Positions 19,129 through 28,266 of a DNA stretch of 64,000 bases are shown piece after piece. The notes under the pieces are model-generated. The model saw only the letters and a program-made list of their open reading frames with translations, made no database searches and was not told the DNA's origin. Numbering within the stretch: the stretch's first letter is position 1; every line of letters starts with the position of its first letter. The stretch is taken from positions 186,001 to 250,000 of the forward strand of contig PZPK01000004.1 of assembly GCA_006212045.1 (NCBI GenBank). Reading direction: 5' to 3'. Source of the stretch: Oleiphilus sp. (lineage in GTDB: Bacteria; Pseudomonadota; Gammaproteobacteria; Pseudomonadales; Oleiphilaceae). The position numbers and the translations under genes were made by a program.

Positions 19129-20472
19129 ATGCCAGGGATCAGAAAAATAGCACTTCGTTCTTTCATATCCATCGCTTTAGGCACATCGTCACTGATTTGT
19201 TTCGCCGGTAGTCAGGACTTGCTTTCACTCTATAAGAGTGCAACCGATTATGACGCAGGTATTGCGGCGGCAAAATCAGCCTACCTGGCGGTCAAGCAAG
19301 ATGAAAACCTTGCACTGTCAGGCCTGCTGCCATCGATAAGCGCCACAGCCAGTACAGGCGATACCAATGCCAACAGCAATATTCAGAACAATCAGAACTA
19401 CAAGACAACAAATTATTCGGTTGCCCTGACACAACCGCTGCTGGATTTTGGAACGTGGTATAACTATACCGCTTCGGAACAGGATGTGTTCCGCGCAGAA
19501 GCCGATTACTTTAATGCTCAGCAAGACCTGATTCTGGATGTGGCTAACGCCTATTTCGGAGTACTGCGCGCGCAGGAGGATATGATCGCTGCCAGAGCCC
19601 TTGAAACCGCCGTTAAACGACAGTATGAACAGGCCCGGGAGCAATTTGATGTCGGCCTGATTGCGATCACGGATGTGCATGAAGCCAAAGCCTCCTATGA
19701 CGACTCCAAGACAACCCGAATTCAATCCGAAGGTAATCTGACGCTCGCAATCGAGCAGCTTTCACGGCTAACCGGCACCTACGCACCCGAATTACATGAG
19801 CTCAGCGATGAATTCCCCATTGCCCTGGAAGAAGGCAGCACCAGCGAGGCCTGGGTGGCATCAGCAGAACAGCATAATCTACAGATAAAAATCGCCAGCT
19901 TCGCGGTTGCGGCACTCGAAGACCAGTATCAGGCAAGCAAGGCGGGACATTACCCGACGCTCAACCTGAGCGCCGGGTACGACTACACTGAGCTGAATGA
20001 GTTCGCTCCGGCCGACCGGGAAACCGAAGAAAGCAATATTTTCCTGAATCTGAATGTGCCCTTGTATGCCGGCGGCGGCACACAAGCTTCGGTACGTAAA
20101 ACACGGCATCTGCTTGAGCAGGCCAAACACGAGCTGCAATCAGCAACGCGACAGGCCCGTATTGAAGCGCGTACAGAATATATCAACCTGAAAACCAATA
20201 TACAGACAGTCGAGTCACTGGGTCAGAATATCATTTCCCGCGAAAGCGCCCTGGAAGCCACCAGAGAAGGTTACAAGGTAGGTACACGCAACATTGTCGA
20301 AGTGCTGGACGCCGAGCGAAACTATTTTACAGCCCTTCGTGATTACGCCAATGCCCGTTTCGATTTTGTCGAAAGCAGCCTTCGGATCAAGAAGTCCGCC
20401 GGCACCTTAAGCCAGAAAGATATTGAAGAGCTGAATCAATGGCTCATCAATGACAGCAACGAGCAACAATAA
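19129..20472 (+). CDS. tolC: TolC outer-membrane channel protein
   Basis: The trimeric outer-membrane exit duct used by efflux pumps and type I secretion. The 447 residues start with a signal peptide (cleavage near CFAGSQD, about residue 27) and contain two OEP repeats with long coiled helices; the first repeat includes SVALTQPLLDFG and the second LNLNVPLYAGGG, the paired beta-strand motifs. Start ATG follows GAGG by 5 bases. Its place beside nudF supports the tolC name. A second, distinct TolC-like gene (44173-45474) belongs to the T1SS cluster. Confidence 0.93.
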   Translation: MPGIRKIALRSFISIALGTSSLICFAGSQDLLSLYKSATDYDAGIAAAKSAYLAVKQDENLALSGLLPSISATASTGDTNANSNIQNNQNYKTTNYSVALTQPLLDFGTWYNYTASEQDVFRAEADYFNAQQDLILDVANAYFGVLRAQEDMIAARALETAVKRQYEQAREQFDVGLIAITDVHEAKASYDDSKTTRIQSEGNLTLAIEQLSRLTGTYAPELHELSDEFPIALEEGSTSEAWVASAEQHNLQIKIASFAVAALEDQYQASKAGHYPTLNLSAGYDYTELNEFAPADRETEESNIFLNLNVPLYAGGGTQASVRKTRHLLEQAKHELQSATRQARIEARTEYINLKTNIQTVESLGQNIISRESALEATREGYKVGTRNIVEVLDAERNYFTALRDYANARFDFVESSLRIKKSAGTLSQKDIEELNQWLINDSNEQQ

Positions 20473-20482
20473 GCCGCCGAAA

Positions 20483-21748
20483 TTATTTGATCAGGGGGGA
20501 CAGGTGGCTCACCACACGATTCACCGCCCCCCGTCCCTGCTCTACCACTTCCGCAGCCCGCTGGCCGGTAAGGCGCGCCTCATCCAGATCTGACAGCCAG
20601 GCATGCAGCGTCTGTTCCAGCGCTGCATCATCACTCACCAGTTTCATCCCGCCTGCCATTTGCAGCTGCTCGCTAATCGCCTCGAAGTTGAACACATGAG
20701 GCCCCATCACAATCGGCTTCGCAAGGGCTGCAGGTTCGATCGGATTATGCCCACCCACCTCTACGAAACTCCCCCCGATAAACGCAATATCCGCAGCACT
20801 GTAAAACGCCATCATCTCACCCATGGTGTCGACCAGAAAAACTTCGGTATCGGGACGCGGATATTTGTGTACGGTTCTTCGATGACATAAAAAGCCCTGC
20901 TCGCAAGCCATACTCCAGACGCTCCCGAAACGCTCGGGATGACGCGGCACAATTACCAACACCAGATTACCGAAATTTGCCTTCAGTCGCGCGTGGACCC
21001 GCAGTAATCTGAGATCTTCGCCCTCATGCGTGCTGGCGGCAATCCATACCGGCTGATCCGGGTTTAGCGCAGCCCGCAACTGTTTGCCTTCATCCCGGTC
21101 TGCGGAAGAAACATCAATGTCATACTTAACGCTGCCGGTTACATGTATTTTGGAGGCATCGATCCCGAGTGACTTGAATCGCTCGGCGTCATTTTGATAC
21201 TGACAGAGCACCAGCGACAAACCATTCAGCATCCAGCCAATCGCGGGCCTGAGCCTTCGATAGCCCTTTGCGGAACGCTCCGACAATCGCGCATTGGCGA
21301 CCACTACCGGACAGCCACGCTGACTGGCTTTATGAATCATATTGGGCCAGAGTTCGGTCTCCATTATGACCAGAAACTCCGGCTGCACCCTGCGCAAAAA
21401 TGCCAACACGCAGACGGGAAGATCATAAGGCGCATAGACATGAAACACCGAACGGCCAAAGAGTTTGTAAAGCAATTCGGAACTGGTGGGTGTCATGGTG
21501 GTGACTACAATACTGCGGTCCGGGAAACGGGACTGAATCTGCCGGATGATCGGTTCAGCTGCCAACAACTCACCGACCGATACCGTATGGAACCAGATAC
21601 TGTGATTTAATTGTGGTGATTTAAACACGCCAAAGCGTTCAAACCGGCGGGCACGATATTCCGGCGCTTTAAACCCCCGCCACAGCAGTTTGATAAAAAC
21701 AAATGGCATGCAGAGCGCGAACAACGTTGAGTAAAGTAATCGAATCAT
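20483..21748 (-). CDS. waaA: Kdo transferase (3-deoxy-D-manno-octulosonic acid transferase)
   Basis: Adds Kdo from CMP-Kdo to lipid IVA on the cytoplasmic face of the inner membrane. The 422 residues begin with a membrane anchor (MIRLLYSTLFALCMPF) and then the GT30 N-terminal domain, with WFHTVSVGE holding the catalytic Glu and METELWPN. The C-terminal domain has GGSFVEVGGHNPIEPAA for nucleotide-sugar binding. An in-frame TTG two codons upstream is possible. It converges with tolC after 10 bp and opens the LPS core block; the kdkA gene nearby suggests a phosphorylated single Kdo. Confidence 0.94.
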   Translation of the reverse strand: MIRLLYSTLFALCMPFVFIKLLWRGFKAPEYRARRFERFGVFKSPQLNHSIWFHTVSVGELLAAEPIIRQIQSRFPDRSIVVTTMTPTSSELLYKLFGRSVFHVYAPYDLPVCVLAFLRRVQPEFLVIMETELWPNMIHKASQRGCPVVVANARLSERSAKGYRRLRPAIGWMLNGLSLVLCQYQNDAERFKSLGIDASKIHVTGSVKYDIDVSSADRDEGKQLRAALNPDQPVWIAASTHEGEDLRLLRVHARLKANFGNLVLVIVPRHPERFGSVWSMACEQGFLCHRRTVHKYPRPDTEVFLVDTMGEMMAFYSAADIAFIGGSFVEVGGHNPIEPAALAKPIVMGPHVFNFEAISEQLQMAGGMKLVSDDAALEQTLHAWLSDLDEARLTGQRAAEVVEQGRGAVNRVVSHLSPLIK

Positions 21749-21808
21749 AAACAATAGGCAGGGCGAAAGAAGCGCCGAGCATTATACCCCACCATCACGC
21801 GATATAAC

Positions 21809-22792
21809 ATGACACCAACAGGCCGCCAAACTGACACACATGACGATCACATCATGCCTTCATGCATCTGGCTGATCAGCGATGGCAGGCCTGGCCATCA
21901 AACCCAGCTTGAGGGGCTGGCCCAGCGCCTGGAACATTTAAGTGAGGCCGAAATTGTCTGGACCAGACCGGATAAACTCCGTTTCGTAAGCCCTGACAAG
22001 CCAAATGCAGCTCAATCCGCTCCTGCGATGATGATTGCTGCCGGCCACTCCACACACCGGGCTTTGTATTACTGGTCCAGACGACACAACGCCTTTTCAG
22101 TCGTACTCATGAAACCCAGCCTGCCTTTGCGCCTGTTCGACGCAGTCATCTGTCCAGCCCATGATGGCTTGAAGAGCTCCGAACGCGTTCTCAACACGCA
22201 AGGTGTCATCAATAAAGTTTTACCGTCACCGAAACCTGACAAGCATTCAAACAGGGGCTGTATTCTACTGGGCGGCATATCGAAGCACTATCACTGGGAT
22301 GACCCAGGCATCGTTCGCCAAATACGGGAAATCTGTACCGCCATGCCCGAGACACACTGGCAGGTATTTGATTCACCCAGAACACCATCTTCAACCATGC
22401 AGCAATTGCAAGCCACCAAACTTCCGAACATCCGTCTCTGCGGTTACCAGTCAGAGCAAGGCCGGTCGATTGCTCAAGCCCTGCAAACAAGTCGATACTG
22501 CTGGGTAACACCGGATAGCGTATCCATGATTTACGAAGCATTAACGGCGAGCTGCACAACGGCCTTGCTTGAGCTAGAACCAGCCTCCGGGCGCCCGGGC
22601 CGGGTCGTACGCGGTGTCCAGAACCTGCTGGCTCAGAGACATGTGTGTTCTTGGGCACAGTGGCGACAAAACAAAACAATACCCTCGAATACGCTGCGTC
22701 TATGGGAAGCGGATCGTGCTGCACTTTGGCTGCTGGACAGATTCAACCAGCATAGCAAAGCCAAATTGAAGCGCAGGACACGTCGCCAATGA
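21809..22792 (+). CDS. ELM1-like (DUF1022) GT-B-fold protein
   Basis: A 327-residue protein of the family named after plant mitochondrial fission factor ELM1; in bacteria these occur near LPS or lipid genes and have a glycosyltransferase-like fold, but the reaction is unproven. Recognised by IWLISDGRPGHQTQLEGLA near the N-terminus and CWVTPDSVSMIYEA at about residue 235 (the conserved DS-S-M-xE block). No ribosome site marks the start; ATG at 21854 (MPSCIWLISDG) is an equally good alternative. Its stop overlaps the start of the next GT4 gene by 4 bases, so the two are translationally coupled. Confidence 0.82.
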   Translation: MTPTGRQTDTHDDHIMPSCIWLISDGRPGHQTQLEGLAQRLEHLSEAEIVWTRPDKLRFVSPDKPNAAQSAPAMMIAAGHSTHRALYYWSRRHNAFSVVLMKPSLPLRLFDAVICPAHDGLKSSERVLNTQGVINKVLPSPKPDKHSNRGCILLGGISKHYHWDDPGIVRQIREICTAMPETHWQVFDSPRTPSSTMQQLQATKLPNIRLCGYQSEQGRSIAQALQTSRYCWVTPDSVSMIYEALTASCTTALLELEPASGRPGRVVRGVQNLLAQRHVCSWAQWRQNKTIPSNTLRLWEADRAALWLLDRFNQHSKAKLKRRTRRQ

Positions 22793-23976
22793 GCAAGAAG
22801 CACTTGTGCATATTGCAGGTCTTACCCGCACTGGCATCCGGTGGCGTAGAGCGCGGCACGGTAGACATCAGCCATGCACTGACACAATCTGGCCATGTAT
22901 CGATCTGCGTGTCCTCAGGGGGACGACTGGTCAGCGACCTCGAAGCGCATGGCGCCAGACATATTCACCTTCCGGTGCATAGCAAAAACCCGTTTCGTAT
23001 TCTGCTTAACGGCTTCAGGCTGGCGCGAATCATCCGGCAGCATCACGTGTCTTTGATGCACGTGCGGTCGCGAGCGCCCGCATGGAGCTGCCTGCTGGCG
23101 CGCAAGTTAACGGGCGTTCCTCTGGTATCGACATTCCATGGACAATATGGCAGCCAACACCGCCTGAAACGCTATTATAATTCGGCAATGTTGCGCACGG
23201 ATCAGTGTATTGCTGTGTCGGACTTTATCGCACAGCACATAAGGCAAACCTACCCAAGGTACTCCGAACAGCTGACAACCATCTACCGCGGCGTGGACAT
23301 GGAGTACTTCTCTCCGGACGCGGTAAGCGCAGAACGCAAGGCTTCCTTATTGGCAGCCTTGGGGCTGTCAGAAACCGAGGTAAATGACAATAAACTGATA
23401 CTTCTGCCGGGGCGAATGTCACGACTGAAAGGCCATGCTACGTTTCTGAGAGCACTGCACAAGCTACAGGCGTCTCGCCCGTTTATTGCGCTGGTGATGG
23501 GCAACGATCAGCATCGCAGCCAATATGTACAAGAACTGCAAAGACTGACCAAACAACTGCAACTGACAACAAAAGTGCGATTTGCAGGTGCCTGCGATGA
23601 CATGCCGGCTGCGTATGCACTGTCCGATATTGTAGTGTCGGCTTCGACCAAACCCGAGTCCTTTGGTCGCGCGGGCTGCGAAGCCCAGGCGATGCAAAAA
23701 CTCCTGGTTGTAACCAACCATGGCGGCAGTGCCGAAACCGTTGCAGATTGCCAAAAACAGGGGCTATGCGCGCCTGGCAGCGCCGAAGATATGGCGCGCG
23801 CACTGGCCACTCAAATGGCGCTTGACGATCAGCGGGCTATTGCCACAGGTACAGCCTCTCGCCAGCATATTGCCGAACACTATTCTCTGGAGCAGATGTG
23901 TCAGAAAACGCTGGCTATGTATACGACAGTACTGGCCAAGCACAAAGCGAAACAGCTAAAATTCTCGCATCTCTAA
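22789..23976 (+). CDS. Glycosyltransferase family 4 (LPS core-type)
   Basis: A retaining GT-B glycosyltransferase of 395 residues. The N-terminal domain has PALASGGVERGTVDISHAL, the acceptor-side glycine loop. The C-terminal domain has LLPGRMSRLKGH for sugar-nucleotide phosphate binding and KPESFGRAGCEAQAM, the E-x7-E motif. It is coupled to the ELM1-like gene and followed by kdkA, so a role in inner-core oligosaccharide assembly is likely; donor and acceptor are unknown. No membrane segment is evident, so peripheral cytoplasmic. Confidence 0.88.
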   Translation: MSKKHLCILQVLPALASGGVERGTVDISHALTQSGHVSICVSSGGRLVSDLEAHGARHIHLPVHSKNPFRILLNGFRLARIIRQHHVSLMHVRSRAPAWSCLLARKLTGVPLVSTFHGQYGSQHRLKRYYNSAMLRTDQCIAVSDFIAQHIRQTYPRYSEQLTTIYRGVDMEYFSPDAVSAERKASLLAALGLSETEVNDNKLILLPGRMSRLKGHATFLRALHKLQASRPFIALVMGNDQHRSQYVQELQRLTKQLQLTTKVRFAGACDDMPAAYALSDIVVSASTKPESFGRAGCEAQAMQKLLVVTNHGGSAETVADCQKQGLCAPGSAEDMARALATQMALDDQRAIATGTASRQHIAEHYSLEQMCQKTLAMYTTVLAKHKAKQLKFSHL

Positions 23977-24016
23977 ACTGGTACCGATTGCTGGCACCAA
24001 CGCGCCAAGGATTATC

Positions 24017-24724
24017 ATGGCTATTGTTCAGGCCGACCGCCATTTCTGGCAATTCAATCCAGCCTTTTTCGACAGTGTTTCAAGCAACACTTTCGACCCG
24101 CAGTATTGGCAGAGCCAAGGACGAATTACGGGTAAAGAGAGTGGACGTGGCACCACCTGGTTTTTGAAACACGGTGCTTCGGAGCTGGTTCTGCGCCATT
24201 ATCTGCGCGGCGGTCTGATCGGAAAGATCAACCGGGATCACTACCTTTATACAGGCCTGAAAACCAGCCGCAGCATGCATGAATTCAATATTTTAATGGC
24301 ACTGATCGACCTTGACCTTCCCGTACCCAAGCCAGCCGCAGCTCAGGTCGTCAGACAGGGCATCGTCTACAAAGCAGATCTGATCATTGAACGCATTCCG
24401 CAGGCCCGGGACCTGATTTCGCTTTTAGAATCGCCACAACCTTCGCCCTTCTTTGCGGCCATTGGCGCCATGGTGGCGCAATTCCATCGCGCAGGGGTCT
24501 ATCACGCAGACCTGAACATCAAAAACATTCTTTGCGATGGCAAGGGCAAATTCTGGCTAATCGATTTTGATCGCGCCAAGCTTAATGTGCCCGCGGGAGC
24601 GCAACAGGCACGCTCTTTGAAACGATTACAACGCAGTTTTATCAAGGAAAAAGGCCGGCACGGAATCGCTTTTCAGGACAGCGATTGGAAAACTCTGGAA
24701 GCCAGTTACAGAAACAAGCTCTGA
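24017..24724 (+). CDS. kdkA: 3-deoxy-D-manno-octulosonic acid kinase
   Basis: An ATP-dependent kinase that phosphorylates Kdo in the lipid A-core, as in Haemophilus and Vibrio, which carry a single phosphorylated Kdo. The 235 residues hold the WaaP/KdkA kinase core: GRGTTWFL (nucleotide loop), VLRHYLRGGL (lysine region), HADLNIKNIL (catalytic Asp) and LIDFDRAKL (metal Asp). C-terminal helices complete the usual length. It lies 40 bp after the GT4 gene on the same strand. Confidence 0.91.
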   Translation: MAIVQADRHFWQFNPAFFDSVSSNTFDPQYWQSQGRITGKESGRGTTWFLKHGASELVLRHYLRGGLIGKINRDHYLYTGLKTSRSMHEFNILMALIDLDLPVPKPAAAQVVRQGIVYKADLIIERIPQARDLISLLESPQPSPFFAAIGAMVAQFHRAGVYHADLNIKNILCDGKGKFWLIDFDRAKLNVPAGAQQARSLKRLQRSFIKEKGRHGIAFQDSDWKTLEASYRNKL

Positions 24725-24743
24725 TCGAAACCGGAACCAGGAC

Positions 24744-25508
24744 TTACTGCCAGTAAGTCTTAAGCCAGGGACTCGGATAAATCTTCTTGTACCAGCGCTT
24801 ATACCAGGGAAAGTCCTTTCCCCATTGGCCGACAATGGCATCAGGAGGATTCGGTCGACCATGAAACACCAGAATGCGCGCACCTTCCGGAAGATGGTTT
24901 TCGCTCCCGAAAAACTTGTGCATACCCTGAGGCATGCAATGCTTTTTGTAGCTGCGGCACCAGGCATCCGGAAAAAAATAACAATCTTCACCCAGAGCAC
25001 CTGATATATACGCCTGTTCGGTAGGATAGCGTTTCAGCACCGAGAGCGGATCGGCCTGATACCGTTCCAGCAATGCCCTTGGCCCTCCCGCATCAAAACA
25101 CATCACCGAAGCCTGACCCACCTGCTGACCTGGCTGGTACCAGTTTTCGATCATCGCCACTGTACCCCCGAAAGCGAAGAAGTCATCAAGCGGCCCCACG
25201 ATCACAACATCCAGATCAAGAAACAGCACCCTGCCCTGCATCTTCGCCAGCCCCGGTTTGAACAGTGCCAGTTTTCGCCAGGCAGAGCACACCCGGGCAT
25301 ATTCCCAAGGGGGCTCTTCAAACTCGGGAAGAGGCCAATGCTCTACTCCGGCATCCAAACCTTCAGGGTCTTCCGTAAAACAGATAAAACGAAATGGCCG
25401 GGAGAGATTACGTTCAACCATGCGGTACAGAATGTTGACGTACTCAGGGCCATATAAACTTCCCCACTTCAGGCAGACGACATTCACAGGCTCCGTAAAC
25501 TGACTCAT
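24744..25508 (-). CDS. Putative glycosyltransferase with GT8-like DxD motif
   Basis: A 254-residue protein resembling glycosyltransferases that synthesise LPS outer sugars. VLFLDLDVVIVGPLDDFF (residues about 92-109) is a DxD-type metal and sugar-nucleotide motif, preceded by LAKMQGR. FRFICFTEDPEG and VCLKWGSLYGPEYVN match the N-terminal strand pattern of GT8/capsule transferases. No signal peptide. The start overlaps the stop of the upstream acyltransferase gene by 4 bases. Donor and acceptor cannot be named from sequence. Confidence 0.75.
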   Translation of the reverse strand: MSQFTEPVNVVCLKWGSLYGPEYVNILYRMVERNLSRPFRFICFTEDPEGLDAGVEHWPLPEFEEPPWEYARVCSAWRKLALFKPGLAKMQGRVLFLDLDVVIVGPLDDFFAFGGTVAMIENWYQPGQQVGQASVMCFDAGGPRALLERYQADPLSVLKRYPTEQAYISGALGEDCYFFPDAWCRSYKKHCMPQGMHKFFGSENHLPEGARILVFHGRPNPPDAIVGQWGKDFPWYKRWYKKIYPSPWLKTYWQ

Positions 25509-26407
25509 GCCTGTAGATCCTTATACAGCCAACGCCCATTCTGACGGGCACCCTTAAAGCGTTTATACTCCCATTGATACTGCTCCGGCCGATCCCTGAC
25601 ACACATTTCAACGCTACGATTCAGAGCGCCCACAGAGGTTTCAATATCATCGCTGTAGATTTCGGGGTCCGCTTTGCGAAAAATCATATCGAAACCGTCA
25701 CCATCAGGTCGGCGCATTGCGCAAAGACTCACGACTTCACAACCGGTTTTCTGGATCAGCCGCGACACCAGCTTGACGGTATTTGCCGGAACTCCAAAAA
25801 ACGGCGCATAGACACCTCCGGTCCCACCCGGCACCTGATCCGGCAAAATCCCGACCATGCCTTTGTCATTCAGAATGGAGAATAGCCGAATAACACCACG
25901 CTTGTCGGTGGGCACCAATTCTGAGCCTTGACGACCGCGAACCGATGACATGTATTCTTCAAGCTGCGGAATCTTGGGGGGTTTATACAGGGCGGCCATC
26001 GGACGCAGGGAGGAAAGATACAAACCGACCAACTCCCAGTTACCATGATGCGGTGCCAAAACGATTAGCCCCCTGTTATGCGCACTGGCGGCGTCGAAAT
26101 ACTCCTTCCCTTCGACACTGCGTATCAGTCCCAGAGCTTTTTCGGTGGGCCACTCCCACATCGCACCCAGTTCGAAAAAGACCTTACAGGTTTCTTCCAG
26201 ACTGGCTTTGATCAAGGCCTGTTGCTGTGCTGCATCCATCTCGGGGAAGCACAGCTCGATATTCTTTTTGGTGACGCGGGTTGGTTTTGAATCCCCCTGC
26301 CATAGTATGCGTCCCACCCATGCACCAAAAGCTTGCGCACGCTTGAGTGAAAAGCGGGATAACATTCTAAGCAGCCATATGGCAGTCTGCGCTTTGAGCT
26401 TATTCAT
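25505..26407 (-). CDS. LpxL/HtrB-type lysophospholipid (lipid A) acyltransferase
   Basis: Probably transfers a secondary acyl chain to Kdo-lipid A from acyl-ACP at the inner membrane. The 300 residues start with an amphipathic/hydrophobic region (AIWLLRMLSRFSLKRAQAFG) and contain LAPHHGNWELVGLYL with the HxxxxE-type catalytic pair. KNIELCFPEMDAAQQ and GILPDQVPGGTGGVYAPFFG are standard for the LpxL/LpxM/LpxP family; I cannot tell which. It is divergent from the GT4 gene across 93 bp and coupled to the GT8-like gene. Confidence 0.88.
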   Translation of the reverse strand: MNKLKAQTAIWLLRMLSRFSLKRAQAFGAWVGRILWQGDSKPTRVTKKNIELCFPEMDAAQQQALIKASLEETCKVFFELGAMWEWPTEKALGLIRSVEGKEYFDAASAHNRGLIVLAPHHGNWELVGLYLSSLRPMAALYKPPKIPQLEEYMSSVRGRQGSELVPTDKRGVIRLFSILNDKGMVGILPDQVPGGTGGVYAPFFGVPANTVKLVSRLIQKTGCEVVSLCAMRRPDGDGFDMIFRKADPEIYSDDIETSVGALNRSVEMCVRDRPEQYQWEYKRFKGARQNGRWLYKDLQA

Positions 26408-26500
26408 GCCCGATGATCATGATCCTTGCGAAAAGGCTGTCAGTGTAGTTCAAAGCACTGATAAAATCAGCCGGATTTAGGCGCGAGTGAAGCAAAATCC

Positions 26501-27523
26501 ATGATACGTATTGCCATGCTTCTGGCTTCCGATGGCAATGCCATTGGGGGGATGGAAAAACAGGTTGCCCTGCAGGCTAACTATCTGCAGCGAACCCCCT
26601 CGGTGGAGATACATGTGCTTGCTCATGAGGCTTATGCGCACCTGTTTGATGCGTCCATTGTATTTCACGCCCTGCACAGCCGACGCAGCCGCAACAGCCT
26701 GAAATTGCTGTGGGACACTGCCATACAAATTCGGCGTATTGCGCCGGATATCGTGCATGCGCATGGCGACAAGGCCAGTACCTTGCTGAGCCGCATACGT
26801 CGTGCACTGCCGACAGCTAAACGGGTCGCGACGGTTCATGGCACCAAACGTGCCAGTGCCGCACTTCGGTCAATGGATCGCATCTTTGCCGTGAGTGAAG
26901 GGGTTCGGGAGGCATTGCACCCATTTTCATCCTGCACCATCGGAAATGCCATTGAAGGATATCAGGGCCCTCGTCTGGACAAACAGGCACTGTGTCAGCG
27001 GTTCGGGCTAAATCCGGACTGGACGCTGCTGATCGCTGCAGGCCGATTGGCGAAGGTAAAGCGTTACGATTCGTTGATGCGGGCCTTTGCGAATCTGCAA
27101 GCCAATCTGCTGATCTTCGGAGAGGGCCCAATGAGACCAACATTACAAAAGCTGGAGCGAGACCACATTCGACTGGCAGGATATATGGATCCGGTTCAGT
27201 CCGCATTCGCTGCCGCAGATGGGCTGATTATCAATTCAGAGAGAGAAGGCTTGAGCCTGAGCATGCTTGAAGCGCTGCAAATGGGCGTTCCGGTCATTTC
27301 AACGCCTGTTTCCGGAGCCAAAGGACTCTTGCCCGATGCCTGCCTGCTGGACCCTCAACAGGATCTGGCTATACAGCTGGCCGAAAAGTGTCGGCAACCG
27401 GAGCGGCTGCGACAGCACTCAGAACCAAGCTTCGAAAAAGTGAACAGTCACTACGCTCCTGATCGAGTTGTTGCGCGGCTGCTAAATTACTACCATGATG
27501 TCCTCGAAAACGAATCCGCCTGA
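26501..27523 (+). CDS. Glycosyltransferase family 4
   Basis: A 340-residue GT-B enzyme. It opens LLASDGNAIGGMEKQVA (glycine-rich acceptor loop), has DIVHAHGDKAST in the N-terminal domain, LLIAAGRLAKVKRYD at the domain linker and SEREGLSLSMLEALQMG as the E-x7-E motif. It starts a plus-strand run with the SGNH gene, gmhB and gmhA, so it probably acts on the heptose region of the core; specificity is unknown. It is only distantly similar to the other GT4 at 22789. Confidence 0.87.
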   Translation: MIRIAMLLASDGNAIGGMEKQVALQANYLQRTPSVEIHVLAHEAYAHLFDASIVFHALHSRRSRNSLKLLWDTAIQIRRIAPDIVHAHGDKASTLLSRIRRALPTAKRVATVHGTKRASAALRSMDRIFAVSEGVREALHPFSSCTIGNAIEGYQGPRLDKQALCQRFGLNPDWTLLIAAGRLAKVKRYDSLMRAFANLQANLLIFGEGPMRPTLQKLERDHIRLAGYMDPVQSAFAAADGLIINSEREGLSLSMLEALQMGVPVISTPVSGAKGLLPDACLLDPQQDLAIQLAEKCRQPERLRQHSEPSFEKVNSHYAPDRVVARLLNYYHDVLENESA

Positions 27524-27555
27524 CATCAAGGCCATATGGAAATCCTGTCTCTCCT

Positions 27556-28266
27556 ATGACTACATTTGACACGCCACAGCCGAGTGCGCATGCCACGCTC
27601 CTGTTTCTGGGGGACTGTAACACCCGTGGCACACCGGATATTGAGTCACTATCTTACCCGGAGCTTATAGCGAGACAGTGCCAGGTTCGCAGTATCAACC
27701 GCGGACATACCATGACCACCTGCCGGGAGGGAAGCCGGTACTATCAGGCCTTTAGGGGCCGGGCGTTTGACCTGCTCTGCATCCAGTATGGACTGGTCGA
27801 CAGCTGGCTAACGTTCAGGTATTCGCCCTATGTGCTGTATTATCCGGACAACCCGGTCAGAAAGTTTGCCCGCAAGCTGGTAAAGAAGTACAAAAAGGTA
27901 TGCAAGAAACTCGGCTTGAACAAAACAATCGGCGTCACCAACGTGGTGCCGATTCAGGAGTACTCTCAACGCATTGAAACGATGATCCGCGATGCCGCAC
28001 CTCGCCCAGTGCTACTGATAGAAACCATCCCGAACAAGGACAACAGCCGCAACCCGGAGATACGCCGCTATAACAGCGCGCTGCGTGAGCTCGCGGACCG
28101 CTACACACAGGTAACGCTTTTGGAACTTTATTCTGACTTTGAAGGCGACCAGCAAACGCATTATTCTGATCCGACGCATTTGTCTGCAGAAGGCCATGCC
28201 TATGTAGCAAACAAGCTCGCCTGCCTGCTAGAGGAAAAACAACTGATCAAAGGCATTCAGGCATGA
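27556..28266 (+). CDS. SGNH/GDSL-hydrolase-like protein with Cys in place of the catalytic Ser
   Basis: Members remove or move acyl groups on glycans or lipids using a Ser-His-Asp set. Here block I reads LLFLGDCNTRG, so the nucleophile is Cys21 (TGT at 27616-27618). Block III is QYGLVDSW, and block V is DPTHLSAEGH with the catalytic Asp and His. Length is 236 residues and there is no signal peptide, so it acts in the cytoplasm if active. A Cys nucleophile is chemically possible but unusual in the family. The stop overlaps gmhB by 4 bases. Related proteins occur in LPS core clusters; function is unproven. Confidence 0.78.
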   Translation: MTTFDTPQPSAHATLLFLGDCNTRGTPDIESLSYPELIARQCQVRSINRGHTMTTCREGSRYYQAFRGRAFDLLCIQYGLVDSWLTFRYSPYVLYYPDNPVRKFARKLVKKYKKVCKKLGLNKTIGVTNVVPIQEYSQRIETMIRDAAPRPVLLIETIPNKDNSRNPEIRRYNSALRELADRYTQVTLLELYSDFEGDQQTHYSDPTHLSAEGHAYVANKLACLLEEKQLIKGIQA

